Assembly: GCF_009363435.1 (NCBI RefSeq)
Contig: NZ_CP045354.1
Span: 2,880,501 to 2,944,500, forward strand
Direction: 5' to 3'
From: Labrenzia sp. THAF82
Lineage (GTDB): Bacteria; Pseudomonadota; Alphaproteobacteria; Rhizobiales; Stappiaceae
Length of the DNA stretch: 64,000 bases
Shown: piece by piece, positions 50,201 through 54,906 of the stretch
How the letters are laid out: each line of letters opens with the position of its first letter
Numbering within the stretch: the first letter of the stretch is position 1
Translations under genes and position numbers: made by a program
The notes under the pieces: generated by a model
The model's database searches: none
Told to the model about the DNA's origin: nothing
Seen by the model: only the letters and a program-made list of their open reading frames with translations

Positions 50201-53200
50201 AGGACAGCGGTTCTTCCGGTGACACCGACACGATTGCGGCCATCTCGAACAATGCGCGTATCGGTCTTCTTGGTGACTTCGATGCTGCAAGCAGCGGCAT
50301 TGAGGCGATCACAGGGACTGGTTTCTCCGGTGTTCTTATCCGCGGTGACAACAATGCCAACGATCTTGACTTCAGCAACATCTCGCTGACGGATATCTCG
50401 TTCATTGATGGTCAGGGCGGCAACGACACGATCACAGGCTCTGCAAGTGACGACACGATCCGTGGCAACTCGGGCAATGACACGCTCGACGGCGCGGAAG
50501 GCTCTGATACGTATCAGGTTTCCGGCACGGGTCATGGGTATGATACCTATCAGGACAGCGGTTCTTCCGGTGACACCGACACGATTGCGGCCATCTCGAA
50601 CAACGCGCGTATCGGTCTTCTTGGTGACTTCGATGCTGCAAGCAGCGGCATTGAGGCGATCACAGGGACTGGTTTCTCCGGTGTTCTTATCCGCGGCGAC
50701 AACAATGCCAACGATCTTGACTTCAGCAACATCTCGCTGACGGATATCTCATTCATTGATGGTCAGGGCGGCAACGACACGATCACCGGCTCTGCAAGTG
50801 ACGACACGATCCGTGGCAACTCGGGCAATGACACGCTCGACGGCGCGGAAGGCTCTGATACGTATCAGGTTTCCGGCACGGGTCATGGGTATGACACCTA
50901 TCAGGACAGCGGTTCTTCCGGTGACACCGACACGATTGCGGCCATCTCGAACAACGCGCGTATCGGTCTTCTTGGTGACTTCGATGCTGCAAGCAGCGGC
51001 ATTGAGGCGATCACAGGGACTGGTTTCTCCGGTGTTCTTATCCGCGGCGACAACAATGCCAACGATCTTGACTTCAGCAACATCTCGCTGACGGATATCT
51101 CGTTCATTGATGGTCAGGGCGGAAACGACACGATCACGGGCTCTGCAAGTGATGACACGATCCGTGGCAACTCGGGCAATGACACGCTCGACGGCGCGGA
51201 AGGCTCTGATACGTATCAGGTTTCCGGCACGGGTCATGGGTATGACACCTATCAGGACAGCGGTTCTTCCGGTGACACCGACACGATTGCGGCCATCTCG
51301 AACAACGCACGTATCGGTCTTCTTGGTGACTTCGATGCTGCAAGCAGCGGCATTGAGGCGATCACAGGGACTGGTTTCTCTGGTGTTCTTATCCGCGGTG
51401 ACAACAATGCCAACGATCTTGACTTCAGCAACATCTCGCTGACGGATATCTCGTTCATTGATGGTCAGGGCGGAAACGACACGATCACGGGCTCTGCAAG
51501 TGATGACACGATCCGTGGCAACTCGGGCAATGACACGCTCGACGGCGCGGAAGGCTCTGATACCTATCAGGTTTCCGGGACGGGCCATGGGTATGACACC
51601 TACCAGGATAGCGGTTCTTCCGGTGACACCGACACGATTGCGGCCATCTCGAACAATGCGCGTATCGGTATTCTCGGTGACTTCGATGCTGCAAGCAGCG
51701 GCATTGAGGTAATTGATGCAAATGGCAATTCAGGTGTGATCGTAAGGGGAACTAATTCCGCAAATGACCTGGATTTCCGCGATATTCAGCTTGTTGACGG
51801 ACTCACCGTTGACGGTCAAGGCGGGAATGACACGGTCACGACATCTCAGATCTCAGGTGATCACGTCACATATCGCGGAGGCAGTGGTACCGACACTCTT
51901 CGGATCGCCCTGACACTTGATCAAGCTGCAGATGCTGCCCTGATCGCACAGATCGATGCTCTCACACCTGGTGCCGGATTTAACGGTACCGTGAGTGCTG
52001 GTGGACTCTCGTTCGATGTTTATGATTTCGAAACAATCGTCAAAGGCGTCACAGTTAATGACACGTTCATGCCTTTTGACAGAGTTCTTGTTGGTACGCC
52101 AAATGCTGACACGCTCGATGTTGCAACTGCGGCAGGCGGGGTGACATCGGAAACTTATTTGGTTCTGGGACGCGGCAGTAACGATACTATTACCGGATCC
52201 AACGGAGACGATATTCTCTTGGGTGAAGGTGGCGACGATACTATCAACGGCGGCAATGGTGACGACACGATTGACGGTGGCACTGGTTCTGACACGCTGA
52301 ACGGCAATGCTGGTGACGATCGCATCCTGCTCGACGGAAACGAAATTGGAACGACGATCAATGGAGGTGGTGACACCGATACGATTGAGCTGACCAGTGA
52401 CATTACGGTGCAGGACTTCGATCCAACCAATGTCGAACGCATTCAGACCAATGGCCATGCGATCAATGGTGATGGTGGCAACAGTTCCAACCGGACGATT
52501 GATCTGCGGGGTCTAACTTCGGTAGACGGATCCGGTTCGACTATTGCAACTGGAGTTACGGTCAACGCTGGTAGAGGGACAGACACTGTCTGGGGAACCA
52601 ACCAGAACGATACGCTCAATGGTGAGAACGGCAACGACACCCTGAATGGTGAAGGCGGTGATGATGAGCTGAACGGCGGTTCCGGGAATGATGAGATCAA
52701 CGGTGGAACCGGTAATGACACGATTGACGGTGGCACTGGTTCTGACACGCTGAACGGCAATGCTGGTGACGATCGCATCCTGCTCGACGGAAACGAAATT
52801 GGAACGACGATCAATGGAGGTGGTGACACCGATACGATTGAGCTGACCAGTGACATTACGGTGCAGGACTTCGATCCAACCAATGTCGAACGCATTCAGA
52901 CCAATGGCCATGCGATCAATGGTGATGGTGGCAACAGTTCCAACCGGACGATTGATCTGCGGGGTCTAACTTCGGTAGACGGATCCGGTTCGACTATTGC
53001 AACTGGAGTTACGGTCAACGCTGGTAGAGGGACAGACACTGTCTGGGGAACCAACCAGAACGATACGCTCAATGGTGAGAACGGCAACGACACCCTGAAT
53101 GGTGAAGGCGGTGATGATGAGCTGAACGGCGGTTCCGGGAATGATGAGATCAACGGTGGAACCGGCAATGACACGATTGACGGTGGCACTGGTTCTGACA

Positions 53201-54768
53201 CGCTGAACGGCAATGCTGGTGACGATCGCATCCTGCTCGACGGAAACGAAATTGGAACGACGATCAATGGGGGTGGTGATACCGATACGATTGAGCTGAC
53301 CAGTGACATTACGGTGCAGGACTTCGATCCAACCAATGTCGAACGCATTCAGACCAATGGCCATGCGATCAATGGTGATGGTGGCAACAGTTCCAACAGG
53401 ACGATTGATCTGCGAGGCATGACTTCTGTTGACATTAACGGCGCGACGTCAATAGGCGTGACCGTCAATGCGGGAAGAGGAACAGACACTGTTTGGGGAA
53501 CCGAAGAGGACGATACACTCAATGGTGACAACGGCAACGATACTCTGAACGGCGGCGGCGGCAATGACATACTGAACGGCGGTGCGGATAATGATGAGAT
53601 CAACGGTGGAACCGGCAATGACACGATTGACGGTGGCACTGGTTCTGACACGCTGAACGGCAATGCTGGTGACGATCGCATCTTGCTCAACGGAAACGAA
53701 ATTGGAACGACGATCAATGGGGGTGGTGACACCGACACGATTGAGCTGACCAGTGACATTACGGTACAGGACTTCGATCCAACCAATGTCGAACGCATTC
53801 AGACCAATGGCCATGCGATCAATGGTGATGGTGGCAACAGTTCCAACCGGACGATTGATCTGCGGGGCATGACGTCCGTTAACAATCTGGGAGCAGCGAT
53901 CGCCGCAGGCGTAGTTGTGAACGCTGGTCGAGGCATCGATACTGTATGGGGAACCGAACAGAACGATACTCTAAATGGTGAAAACGGCGATGATACACTG
54001 AACGGTGGCGGCGGTGATGATACACTGAACGGTGGTGAAGGGGTCGATACAGTCAACGGTGGTACCGGAGCAGACACCATAAATGGTGGTGCTGGCGCTG
54101 ATATTTTGAACGGTAACAGTGGCAATGACACATTCGTCCTCGAGGGGAATGAGATCGGTACACTCATCGATGGAGGTGGAGACACCGACACGCTCTTGCT
54201 GACCGGCGACATCACCGTTGATGATTTTGATCCAAACAATGTGGAGAGAATTGACACCGGCAGCCATGCGATCAACGGAACCAATCAAAATGGCAACCCG
54301 AATACGATCGACTTGTCGGGCTTGTCTAACGTCGGCATTGGTCCGGTAATACTGAACGGCCTCAGGGGTGATGACACCATTCTGGGAACCGAGGGTGAGG
54401 ACCTCATTGCTGGCGGTCTTGGGGCAGATACCCTGACTGGTAACGGGGGCGCAGATACGTTTGTTCTGGACTCCCTGGCTGACGCTGACCTGATCACCGA
54501 CTATGACTTCAGCGGCGACGGCGACAGACTCGATATTTCGGCGCTGCTAGGCCTCGCATTTGGAGGTGGCACCGTCGATGAGACAGTAATCTCAGGTGAT
54601 GTTCGCGCCGTTGATGCAGGTGGTGGAGATGCGACGCTGCAGGTCGATACCAATGGGGGAGGCAATAGCTGGCAGGACGCTGCGACACTTGAAAATGTGT
54701 CGATTGGCGAGTCCATCAGGGTTGTTTTGGATGCTTCCGATACAGAATCGTCAATTACGGTCGCCTAA
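31867..54768 (+). CDS. Giant LapA-like RTX adhesin secreted by type I system (7633 aa)
   Basis: One uninterrupted 22.9-kb frame encodes an acidic, Asp/Gly/Thr-rich repeat protein in which I noticed no cysteine. Domains in order: residues 1-130, retention-type N terminus with TAAG at 121-124; 130-200, Gly/Asp linker; 200-520, VCBS/T1SS-type repeats; 523-669 and 867-1008, two proprotein-convertase P domains; 1192-1824, three 211-aa repeats; 1819-2958, three 380-aa double repeats (T1SS-143 type); 2959-3830, more varied repeats. From 3887 RTX calcium-binding blocks alternate with four beta-helix domains, to about 5730. Residues 6082-6666 are five 117-aa repeats, 6800-7402 four 151-aa repeats, and about 7499-7633 the type I secretion signal. 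It would form a surface adhesin released by a LapG-type protease. The exporter and a LapG-like protease are encoded convergently downstream. Confidence 0.93.
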   Translation: MNEFVRIAQLSNDATSGGDGGGGNPSDPLVLSRPSAQQSVVSLRQSGQLVDFRQILNEDISFIRIGDDLQMIFADGGMIIVQGFFDGDGASQVGIVFDGETISIDDFVTAANPQTADEIQTAAGETSNLATALGGPQGSGQNFEDTQIGALGDGLGFGDLLDGGGPGGDGGPDNEFIDGEVDTVPEIGTPDVGDLAEADLFEGDTPLSFTGSLDLDFGDNAGTDLSLEFDLSNLPTDVTSDGSPLTFTITDNAEGDGGQTLTATKTGTTEVVFTVTLDIITLPNGNAGGNYIFELFGNLDHVAVGEDNVLPLTFGFIATDGDNFSPDSATSEFTVNITDDVLTIGDADATSVDEEGLADGNVDSGYDGDLPGAALTSTGDLAIDWGADDANPTDGGGLGDRSVAFDASQPGLTGLTSNGLAVTVAILTDGTLVGYTGATEPTATSDAGVVFFATLSDADSGSYVFTVVDNLDHPAADTEDDIVLEFAYTATDGDGDTASSTFQVTVDDDAPVIGEPEVLDSIITQTFDSGEVNVAIPVGGDGNEVTVTSTIDIAATGTIQDVNVSLDIQHSFLSDLEITLIAPDGTRIALIFDQGGRGGADGVITLDDEASLSFDTAFAPYAGVWRPTEDALSGLDGLEQAGTWTLEIFDDFLAEDGGELRSWSLEIESSSPVNAIVDEDDLLRANGDLTDGNADRQTGDADTVTDATLDADTDPTTVYGDLAISWGADNANSVEDGGTSIGNGDRAITFSADAIAGLEAAGLTSNGEVVSYSLNEPENDLLTATAGDRVVFTVELFDRDNGSFKFDLQDALDHPEGRDENDLVLEFEFVATDSDGDTSTSSFSVAVDDDVAVVGDATLFDFDGRAVGTFESGDINIPIPATGSSATITSTIEIADVGAIQDLDISIDILHTFFEDLQITLIAPDGTRIALVFNEDGGVANGVITLDDEAAQSFSAASQPFSGVWRPTEDALSSLDGFEQSGTWTLEIVDSTPAQDGGELRSWSLNIDADASTQVNAVVDEDDLAVGNNNDATGDDAPQTNTDLDGDGDATTVYGDLEISWGADDGNRDEDGGSSTGAGDRAVTFAADAIAALTSRGLTSHGEEITYSLNSTADILTATAGGRDVFTVELFDRDSGSFKFELQDALDHPEGQDENGLVLTFKYDVTDGDGDVTPSTFAVGVDDDVLVFDGSVATTQVDEEGLLGGNPGESYPDNPGDFEGEETVSGADLNISWGADDGDGDAVTDEKTGDLFVQDTPGGMGDRSVVFTTDSSGAPSVTATRGTAPLDGGLTSEGNEVKFVLNDGGTILLAYTGANATFAALNGAAASPDSAVVFRVSLTDEGTGAYSFELLGTLDHDLGGADSKEDNIRLEFDFTALDSDSDAITSTFRVIVDDDAPEFTGAIATTQVDEEGLAGGNPGESYPDNPGDFDGVPTESGTSLNISWGADSADDDAVTDELTGNLYVQDTPGADGDRSVIFSTDGTGAPDVTATRGTTPLDGGLTSDGNDVKFVLNADGTILLAYTGADATFAALSGDAITPTDAVVFRVSLTDEGAGAYSFELFDTLDHDLGGADSKEDNIRLEFGFTAQDGDGDIISSTFRVIVDDDAPEFTGDIATTQVDEEGLAGGNPGESYPDNPGDFDGVPTDSGTSLNISWGADSADDDAVSDELTGNLYVQDTPGADGDRSVIFSTDGTGAPDVTATRGTTPLDGGLTSDGNDVKFVLNADGTILLAYTGIDATFAALNGDATTPADAVVFRVSLTDEGAGAYSFELFDTLDHDLGGADSKEDNIRLEFGFTAQDGDGDIISSTFRVIVDDDAPIETATTIAGTVEEEGLTDGNEDTVDAEGNDGDTDGGTDGELDIVGPAVSGNLQSLVSVGADDDPDIGADLAEFSLISNVAALQAAHNLTSAGVAVTYAVAGNATIGYTLTATAGSDSVFTLLVNADGSYTFTLLGQIDHSTASDPATPSLEETLTLDFSSILRAEDGDGDVIGISDDRFEINIIDDVPVETTADAVVGTVEEEHLTGGNDDAFDADGNDGDTLAGSGRPANNDRTTEVATGSLQSLVSVGADADPDAGAGLAEFSMVGDAVALATTHNLTSAGVAVEYELTGDATSGYTLAATAGTESVFTLVVLADGTYTFTLEGQIDHGTASDPATPADEETLTLDFSSLLRAEDADGDTIAISASRFQIEIIDDVPIETTAAAVVGTVEEEGLTDGNEDTVDAEGNDGDTDGGTDGELDIVGPAVSGNLQSLVSVGADDDPDIGAGLAEFSLISNVAALQTAHNLTSAGAAVTYAVAGNATIGYTLTATAGSESVFTLLVNADGSYTFTLLGQIDHSTASDPATPSLEETLTLDFSSILRAEDGDGDVIGISDDRFEINIIDDVPVETTADAVVGTVEEEHLTGGNDDAFDADGNDGDTLAGSGRPANNDRTTEVATGSLQSLVSVGADADPDAGAGLAEFSMVGDAVALATTHNLTSAGVAVEYELTGDATSGYTLAATAGTESVFTLVVLADGTYTFTLEGQIDHGTASDPATPADEETLTLDFSSLLRAEDADGDTIAISASRFQIEIIDDVPIETTAAAVVGTVEEEGLTDGNEDTVDAEGNDGDTDGGTDGELDIVGPAVSGNLQSLVSVGADDDPDIGAGLAEFSLISNVAALQTAHNLTSAGAAVTYAVAGNATIGYTLTATAGSESVFTLLVNADGSYTFTLLGQIDHSTASDPATPSLEETLTLDFSSILRAEDGDGDVIGISDDRFEINIIDDVPVETTADAVVGTVEEEHLTGGNDDAFDADGNDGDTLAGSGRPANNDRTTEVATGSLQSLVSVGADADPDAGAGLAEFSMVGDAVALATTHNLTSAGVAVEYELTGDATSGYTLAATAGTESVFTLVVLADGTYTFTLEGQIDHGTASDPATPADEETLTLDFSSLLRAEDADGDTIAISASRFQIEIIDDVPITSDVVSITVDEDDIFNLQSQGNNPADGDTDGSTTGGFDFIGPAFASGSIASTVSFGADGAAASDGFAFAADAATTMEALGLSSNGEALSFTVSTVGGATLLVGYVDNGNDVFNPFADRPVISLQLNAGGDYILRLHDQLDHVAGNGEDAELVAGAGSLDEIDFGAVIEATDGDGDTIGLAGQFLVSVTDDVPEPDIWVDDYVRIDETYGDHSDNVFNETTGQYNPNVVALFTGVTNTGSDADLIGEIYARFDVVDYDVNVGTDETATRELELRIDDADSGLFTTEDEAITLSPEDGLVIGRIASGEAVFAIHIDLRGRVSIVQYQSLKHPDTTSSDEHIDLAGKLSAVLTITDADGDEVSKEVSIGADVTFDDDGPTAFRSGSNIGLDEATQLGDTISGQLQFDGGADGATVTDVSFFARNNDNLRALDVEETGSDRRIDLTSGGEPITTDTTTDPSGVITVTGIIASTGATAFTLVVQPDGNYTYVQEVAFDHPDADETGVDDPIALRLNFTVTDGDGDTDESSALIFVEDDGPDALWAGSHIAGDEATQLNTLIAGTLQFDPGVDGATVTEATMGSRGVYVNRFDQEEPAGSQRAELSVGGELVTSTSITDAGTGVITINGVTETSGTPVFQIIVQPDGSYTYEQFVGFDHPDVGESGAEDVIALRIDFTVTDGDGDTDSAGAYIRISDDGVAITAPSMETVFEDGTTALTGVSLGVDWGVDDANPTDGAGSADRSVSFASATAETNVTVTEPGGTLSTATLTSNGNDVEFILFGTVLIGYSLPEPTDVAPTDATDLANAVFTVTLSDGDTAGSYDFELLQPLDHAAPFDTPAGVTEHYIDLTFAFNATDSDGDVSADSSFTVRVDAAGTISSIDYSALTTGVFVNLSDDSETIDSQTVAADTSTDRTGQGPVVGVDSVAGIDDATGGSEADILIGGDENNELIGGAGDDTLKGGAGTDILRGGDDTDTAVFTGSVLDYYFQTYGGGETRVTDTRADGDGVTRLFQVEKLQFTEGTYTLVRGHNGVDNLVAPNGERALLIGFHASDTLTGGSEDDVLIGDHGATFVHNPGNDTLDGGLGDDIVLGGAGDDTIIWRVGDGNDEIDGGANSVVGDTLNVFSTAAGQTITLDAPGDDNDGFTVTSNGETVDVDDVEEVSVDFSAGSGTLNVTNDFVNSGINVNTITVEGGDDADIVDASAMTGTDPDSKVGIDFNGNGGDDTFKSGVGDDTFTGGETGETVGDTIVLSGNLDTYTLTLVKDANGFVIDISQVADNGSNNTGTDSVSEIEVFSFADGDLDLTAPVQLFDAAGNLVATFGTIQDAVDASAGRNTTDDVIRLSEGTYAEDVSVGHAVSILGPNTGKAWDDGSRSNEAVIDGEMTVSAPSGTVVIDGVTIENNSGTGVSFTAISIEGDANVTVENTIFDSPSTTANSNGDRAINVISGADGTITVDESSFGGSKAGHYGSNWNYAISSSSTGAEFVITNNDFSSVTYAVILATFNDDGSSVISGNTLTRVAYGVRIDTILGDSELTSITNNDFANVINDFVLNNVGTDIEFDLTSTNNSSPDTLKVETGSGNDEITGTSGKDDLRANGGDDTFIATEGDDTFTGGETGETAGVGDTVEYSGDRDGYDLTVTKDANGFVTDVTGVEDTDNSDGDHGSDTLSEIEIVTFGDATINLAHDVQLFDTDGTTLLGTFETIQAAVAASSAGQTVQLRDGVTFSEDVTIPHALTIQGANNGRAWDSVARTSESVIEGEITVTATSGSVVIDGIEISNTTDSSTAFYGVTVSGGADVTVENSIFSSTGANAPNDVNADRGIYLQTGATGNITIEENSFGGDATGKYSTANWTSGVWSDGTSSSLKIINNDFDAVRTAMNLDSYDDATSDVSGNTISNSGSGISIGVGSDSNITGIQDNVFDGVDTDFNLRNLNTSIDFDAGNTGNESADPSDPLVILGGVAGDTITGSDGVDVLIGQGGDDTLKGGDSQDVLFGNGTDLSVDANRIAVRGENDVAVYDGVAADHVIERAADGSWTIENTTSGIKESLYGIEGIDFGGDGVDIDLTANVLVFDGSSNVLLGSYATIQEAIDAASTGDGDRVEIFEGSYAENLVIDKALNFVGIGIVSVDAASGNAATITSGNGNVTLDNVDLNGAGTGNTGIVVEAGADIGTLTFTNGDISGFVNRGIFATDGGNPSGTPTMEALIVSLSSFSSNGTGTGNTAHIKLFGFDGDAIFDTVTFEGTSGVVGEAGRPDNAVEIVGGLNGPGSANPVPANEPDIGAVLFTDVTVTGEYHKNPVGIFNFGEVAGLQIDGLDLSGATSIWGPVFNIDGVEGAVVDASGFNLILPATNGIHVELQGDKPGQDPVGQEITGTDGNDFIRGRGGDDDLEGGVGNDFLVGDDFVPAATDGTDTAVYNGVLTAANIMAVADLDPDPGSTLPGWQIDATLFGEGTDVLVGVEIVQGTDPVGDATGRFLLVGNGGFASIQAAVDAAVAGDTIVIAPGTYLEAVEVDVAITLVGSGGAASVIIDPPSGSGIAIVGDLGTGTVTIDGIGFTGGTNGVSATGTVTVGHIEILNSAFEGNDHHGVFVNGRSDGVGKVTVQDSTFTDNGDGTSNGDGDIVLFEYRGDATIQDVTINNTTGDADTAIQIAGFEQDDYDVNDPIGIVVIDGVEINGTFDKVGIYVHGFNDLSGLSLIDITGTIAAGWGYGTYIDPTIGNSDANPADVIGRPGTFNLVGADGSVDLSAVQLTNTTAVSVSAGHPLFPFNGVVLQSIVNGTPVGDTITGTDGADLLNGGGGADALNGGDGNDIIFGGADGDTVNAGDGDDLIIYNVGDGSDIIDGGAQSATGDDTLQINATSASQTIELRAPIPGGGFSVFDGSATSLVSDVEEVVVDFSVGAGTLDIAGDFAGSGINVNTITVEGSADNDLVDASGMTTSGATSEVGIDFSGNAGDDTFISGVGDDHFDGGDDTDTYVANGPRENYLITIATDGTVTIVDTVGSDGTDIAEVNVEFLQFTNITFDLTQPVHLFDQNDDLVNTYATLQAAHADALDSYRINLAGTVTGESLTVTKDNLRIEGQSDDTGNVFTLGGSVTTITLLGDAPFDVIGNGSANIINGNAGANIIRGNSGNDTLDGGEGSDTYQVSGTGHGYDTYQDSGSSGDTDTIAAISNNARIGLLGDFDAASSGIEAITGTGFSGVLIRGDNNANDLDFSNISLTDISFIDGQGGNDTITGSASDDTIRGNSGNDTLDGAEGSDTYQVSGTGHGYDTYQDSGSSGDTDTIAAISNNARIGLLGDFDAASSGIEAITGTGFSGVLIRGDNNANDLDFSNISLTDISFIDGQGGNDTITGSASDDTIRGNSGNDTLDGAEGSDTYQVSGTGHGYDTYQDSGSSGDTDTIAAISNNARIGLLGDFDAASSGIEAITGTGFSGVLIRGDNNANDLDFSNISLTDISFIDGQGGNDTITGSASDDTIRGNSGNDTLDGAEGSDTYQVSGTGHGYDTYQDSGSSGDTDTIAAISNNARIGLLGDFDAASSGIEAITGTGFSGVLIRGDNNANDLDFSNISLTDISFIDGQGGNDTITGSASDDTIRGNSGNDTLDGAEGSDTYQVSGTGHGYDTYQDSGSSGDTDTIAAISNNARIGILGDFDAASSGIEVIDANGNSGVIVRGTNSANDLDFRDIQLVDGLTVDGQGGNDTVTTSQISGDHVTYRGGSGTDTLRIALTLDQAADAALIAQIDALTPGAGFNGTVSAGGLSFDVYDFETIVKGVTVNDTFMPFDRVLVGTPNADTLDVATAAGGVTSETYLVLGRGSNDTITGSNGDDILLGEGGDDTINGGNGDDTIDGGTGSDTLNGNAGDDRILLDGNEIGTTINGGGDTDTIELTSDITVQDFDPTNVERIQTNGHAINGDGGNSSNRTIDLRGLTSVDGSGSTIATGVTVNAGRGTDTVWGTNQNDTLNGENGNDTLNGEGGDDELNGGSGNDEINGGTGNDTIDGGTGSDTLNGNAGDDRILLDGNEIGTTINGGGDTDTIELTSDITVQDFDPTNVERIQTNGHAINGDGGNSSNRTIDLRGLTSVDGSGSTIATGVTVNAGRGTDTVWGTNQNDTLNGENGNDTLNGEGGDDELNGGSGNDEINGGTGNDTIDGGTGSDTLNGNAGDDRILLDGNEIGTTINGGGDTDTIELTSDITVQDFDPTNVERIQTNGHAINGDGGNSSNRTIDLRGMTSVDINGATSIGVTVNAGRGTDTVWGTEEDDTLNGDNGNDTLNGGGGNDILNGGADNDEINGGTGNDTIDGGTGSDTLNGNAGDDRILLNGNEIGTTINGGGDTDTIELTSDITVQDFDPTNVERIQTNGHAINGDGGNSSNRTIDLRGMTSVNNLGAAIAAGVVVNAGRGIDTVWGTEQNDTLNGENGDDTLNGGGGDDTLNGGEGVDTVNGGTGADTINGGAGADILNGNSGNDTFVLEGNEIGTLIDGGGDTDTLLLTGDITVDDFDPNNVERIDTGSHAINGTNQNGNPNTIDLSGLSNVGIGPVILNGLRGDDTILGTEGEDLIAGGLGADTLTGNGGADTFVLDSLADADLITDYDFSGDGDRLDISALLGLAFGGGTVDETVISGDVRAVDAGGGDATLQVDTNGGGNSWQDAATLENVSIGESIRVVLDASDTESSITVA
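33433..33873 (+). other. P domain 1 in the adhesin
   Basis: Residues 523-669 match the proprotein-convertase P (homo B) domain: the core is VSLDIQHSFLSDLEITLIAP followed by DGTRIALIF, and the end has GVWRPTEDALSGLDGLEQAG, then TWTLEIFDD and SWSLEIES. This jelly-roll is normally found after subtilisin-like proteases. Confidence 0.8.
34466..34890 (+). other. P domain 2 in the adhesin
   Basis: Residues 867-1008 repeat the P-domain pattern: ISIDILHTFFEDLQITLIAP, then GVWRPTEDALSSLDGFEQSG and LRSWSLNIDADAS. It is clearly homologous to P domain 1 but well diverged at DNA level. Confidence 0.8.
35440..37338 (+). repeat. Three tandem 633-bp repeats in the adhesin gene
   Basis: Copies begin at 35440, 36073 and 36706, each at ATCGCGACAACGCAGGT or a near variant, and encode 211 residues starting [VI]ATTQVDEEGL. 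Copies 2 and 3 differ by scattered bases, and copy 1 is more diverged. Each unit ends with the FRVIVDDDAP-type linker. Confidence 0.92.
37321..40740 (+). repeat. Three tandem 1140-bp repeats, two apparently identical
   Basis: Units span 37321-38460, 38461-39600 and 39601-40740. Each encodes 380 aa made of two related T1SS-143-like domains (a VEEEGLTDGN type and a VEEEHLTGGN type). By reading line against line, copies 2 and 3 are identical over 1140 bp. Copy 1 differs only at scattered sites in its first half and is identical in the second half. Confidence 0.95.
43525..44060 (+). other. First RTX calcium-binding blocks in the adhesin
   Basis: Residues from 3887 contain nonapeptide-type repeats such as LIGGAGDDTLKGGAGTDILR and, after a spacer, GNDTLDGGLGDDIVLGGAG. 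These bind Ca2+ in a parallel beta-roll once outside the cell. Further blocks occur near 45450, 46610, 47840, 49080, 52180 and 54360. Confidence 0.88.
44650..49060 (+). other. Four right-handed beta-helix domains separated by RTX blocks
   Basis: Beta-helix domains lie at about 44650-45440, 45780-46560, 46930-47830 and 48130-49060. Each opens with a sequence like VQLFDTDGTTLLGTFETIQA, then a TIQ[ED]A[VI]-A- helix, [VI]-L--GTY, and runs of VTIDGV/N-F/I-NN-F. The pattern is that of NosD/pectate-lyase-type repeats. These may bind or act on a polysaccharide; no catalytic residues are assigned. Confidence 0.75.
50110..51864 (+). repeat. Five tandem 351-bp repeats in the adhesin gene
   Basis: Copies begin at 50110, 50461, 50812, 51163 and 51514 with CGTGGCAA[TC]TCGGGCAATG. 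They encode 117 residues with RGNSGNDTLDGAEGSDTYQV and later GFSGVLIRGDNNANDLDFSN. The first four are nearly identical; the fifth diverges after about 51700. Confidence 0.93.
52264..54072 (+). repeat. Four tandem 450-453-bp repeats in the adhesin gene
   Basis: Units begin at 52264, 52717, 53170 and 53620 with GACACGATTGACGGTGGCAC. They encode about 151 residues mixing RTX motifs (NGNAGDDRILL) with a fixed block, TINGGGDTDTIELTSDITVQ. Copies 1 and 2 are almost identical. A diverged fifth unit follows from 54073. Confidence 0.93.
54361..54768 (+). other. Type I secretion C-terminal target domain
   Basis: The last 135 residues have GEDLIAGGLGADTLTGNGGADTFVL, then DLITDYDFSGDGDRLDISALLG, then a strand-rich tail ending DTESSITVA. 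This is the usual C-terminal target of large T1SS-exported RTX adhesins. Confidence 0.85.
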
Positions 54769-54790
54769 TCGATCCGAACTACGATCTTTG

Positions 54791-54822
54791 AAAAAAGGCG
54801 GGCCATTTGGTCCGCCTTTTTG
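54791..54822. terminator. Bidirectional terminator between adhesin and exporter operon
   Basis: AAAAAGGCGG (54792-54801) pairs with CCGCCTTTTT (54812-54821). A further G-T and two G-C pairs close an ATTT loop. A-run before and T-run after let it stop transcription from both sides, fitting the convergent genes. Confidence 0.88.
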
Positions 54823-54906
54823 TTTCCTAAGAATCATCAATGGTCTGCGTTCGCGCGAGCGAAAACGCTTCGGGCTTTTCAAAGATGTTTCGTTGTGTGG
54901 AGCTTT

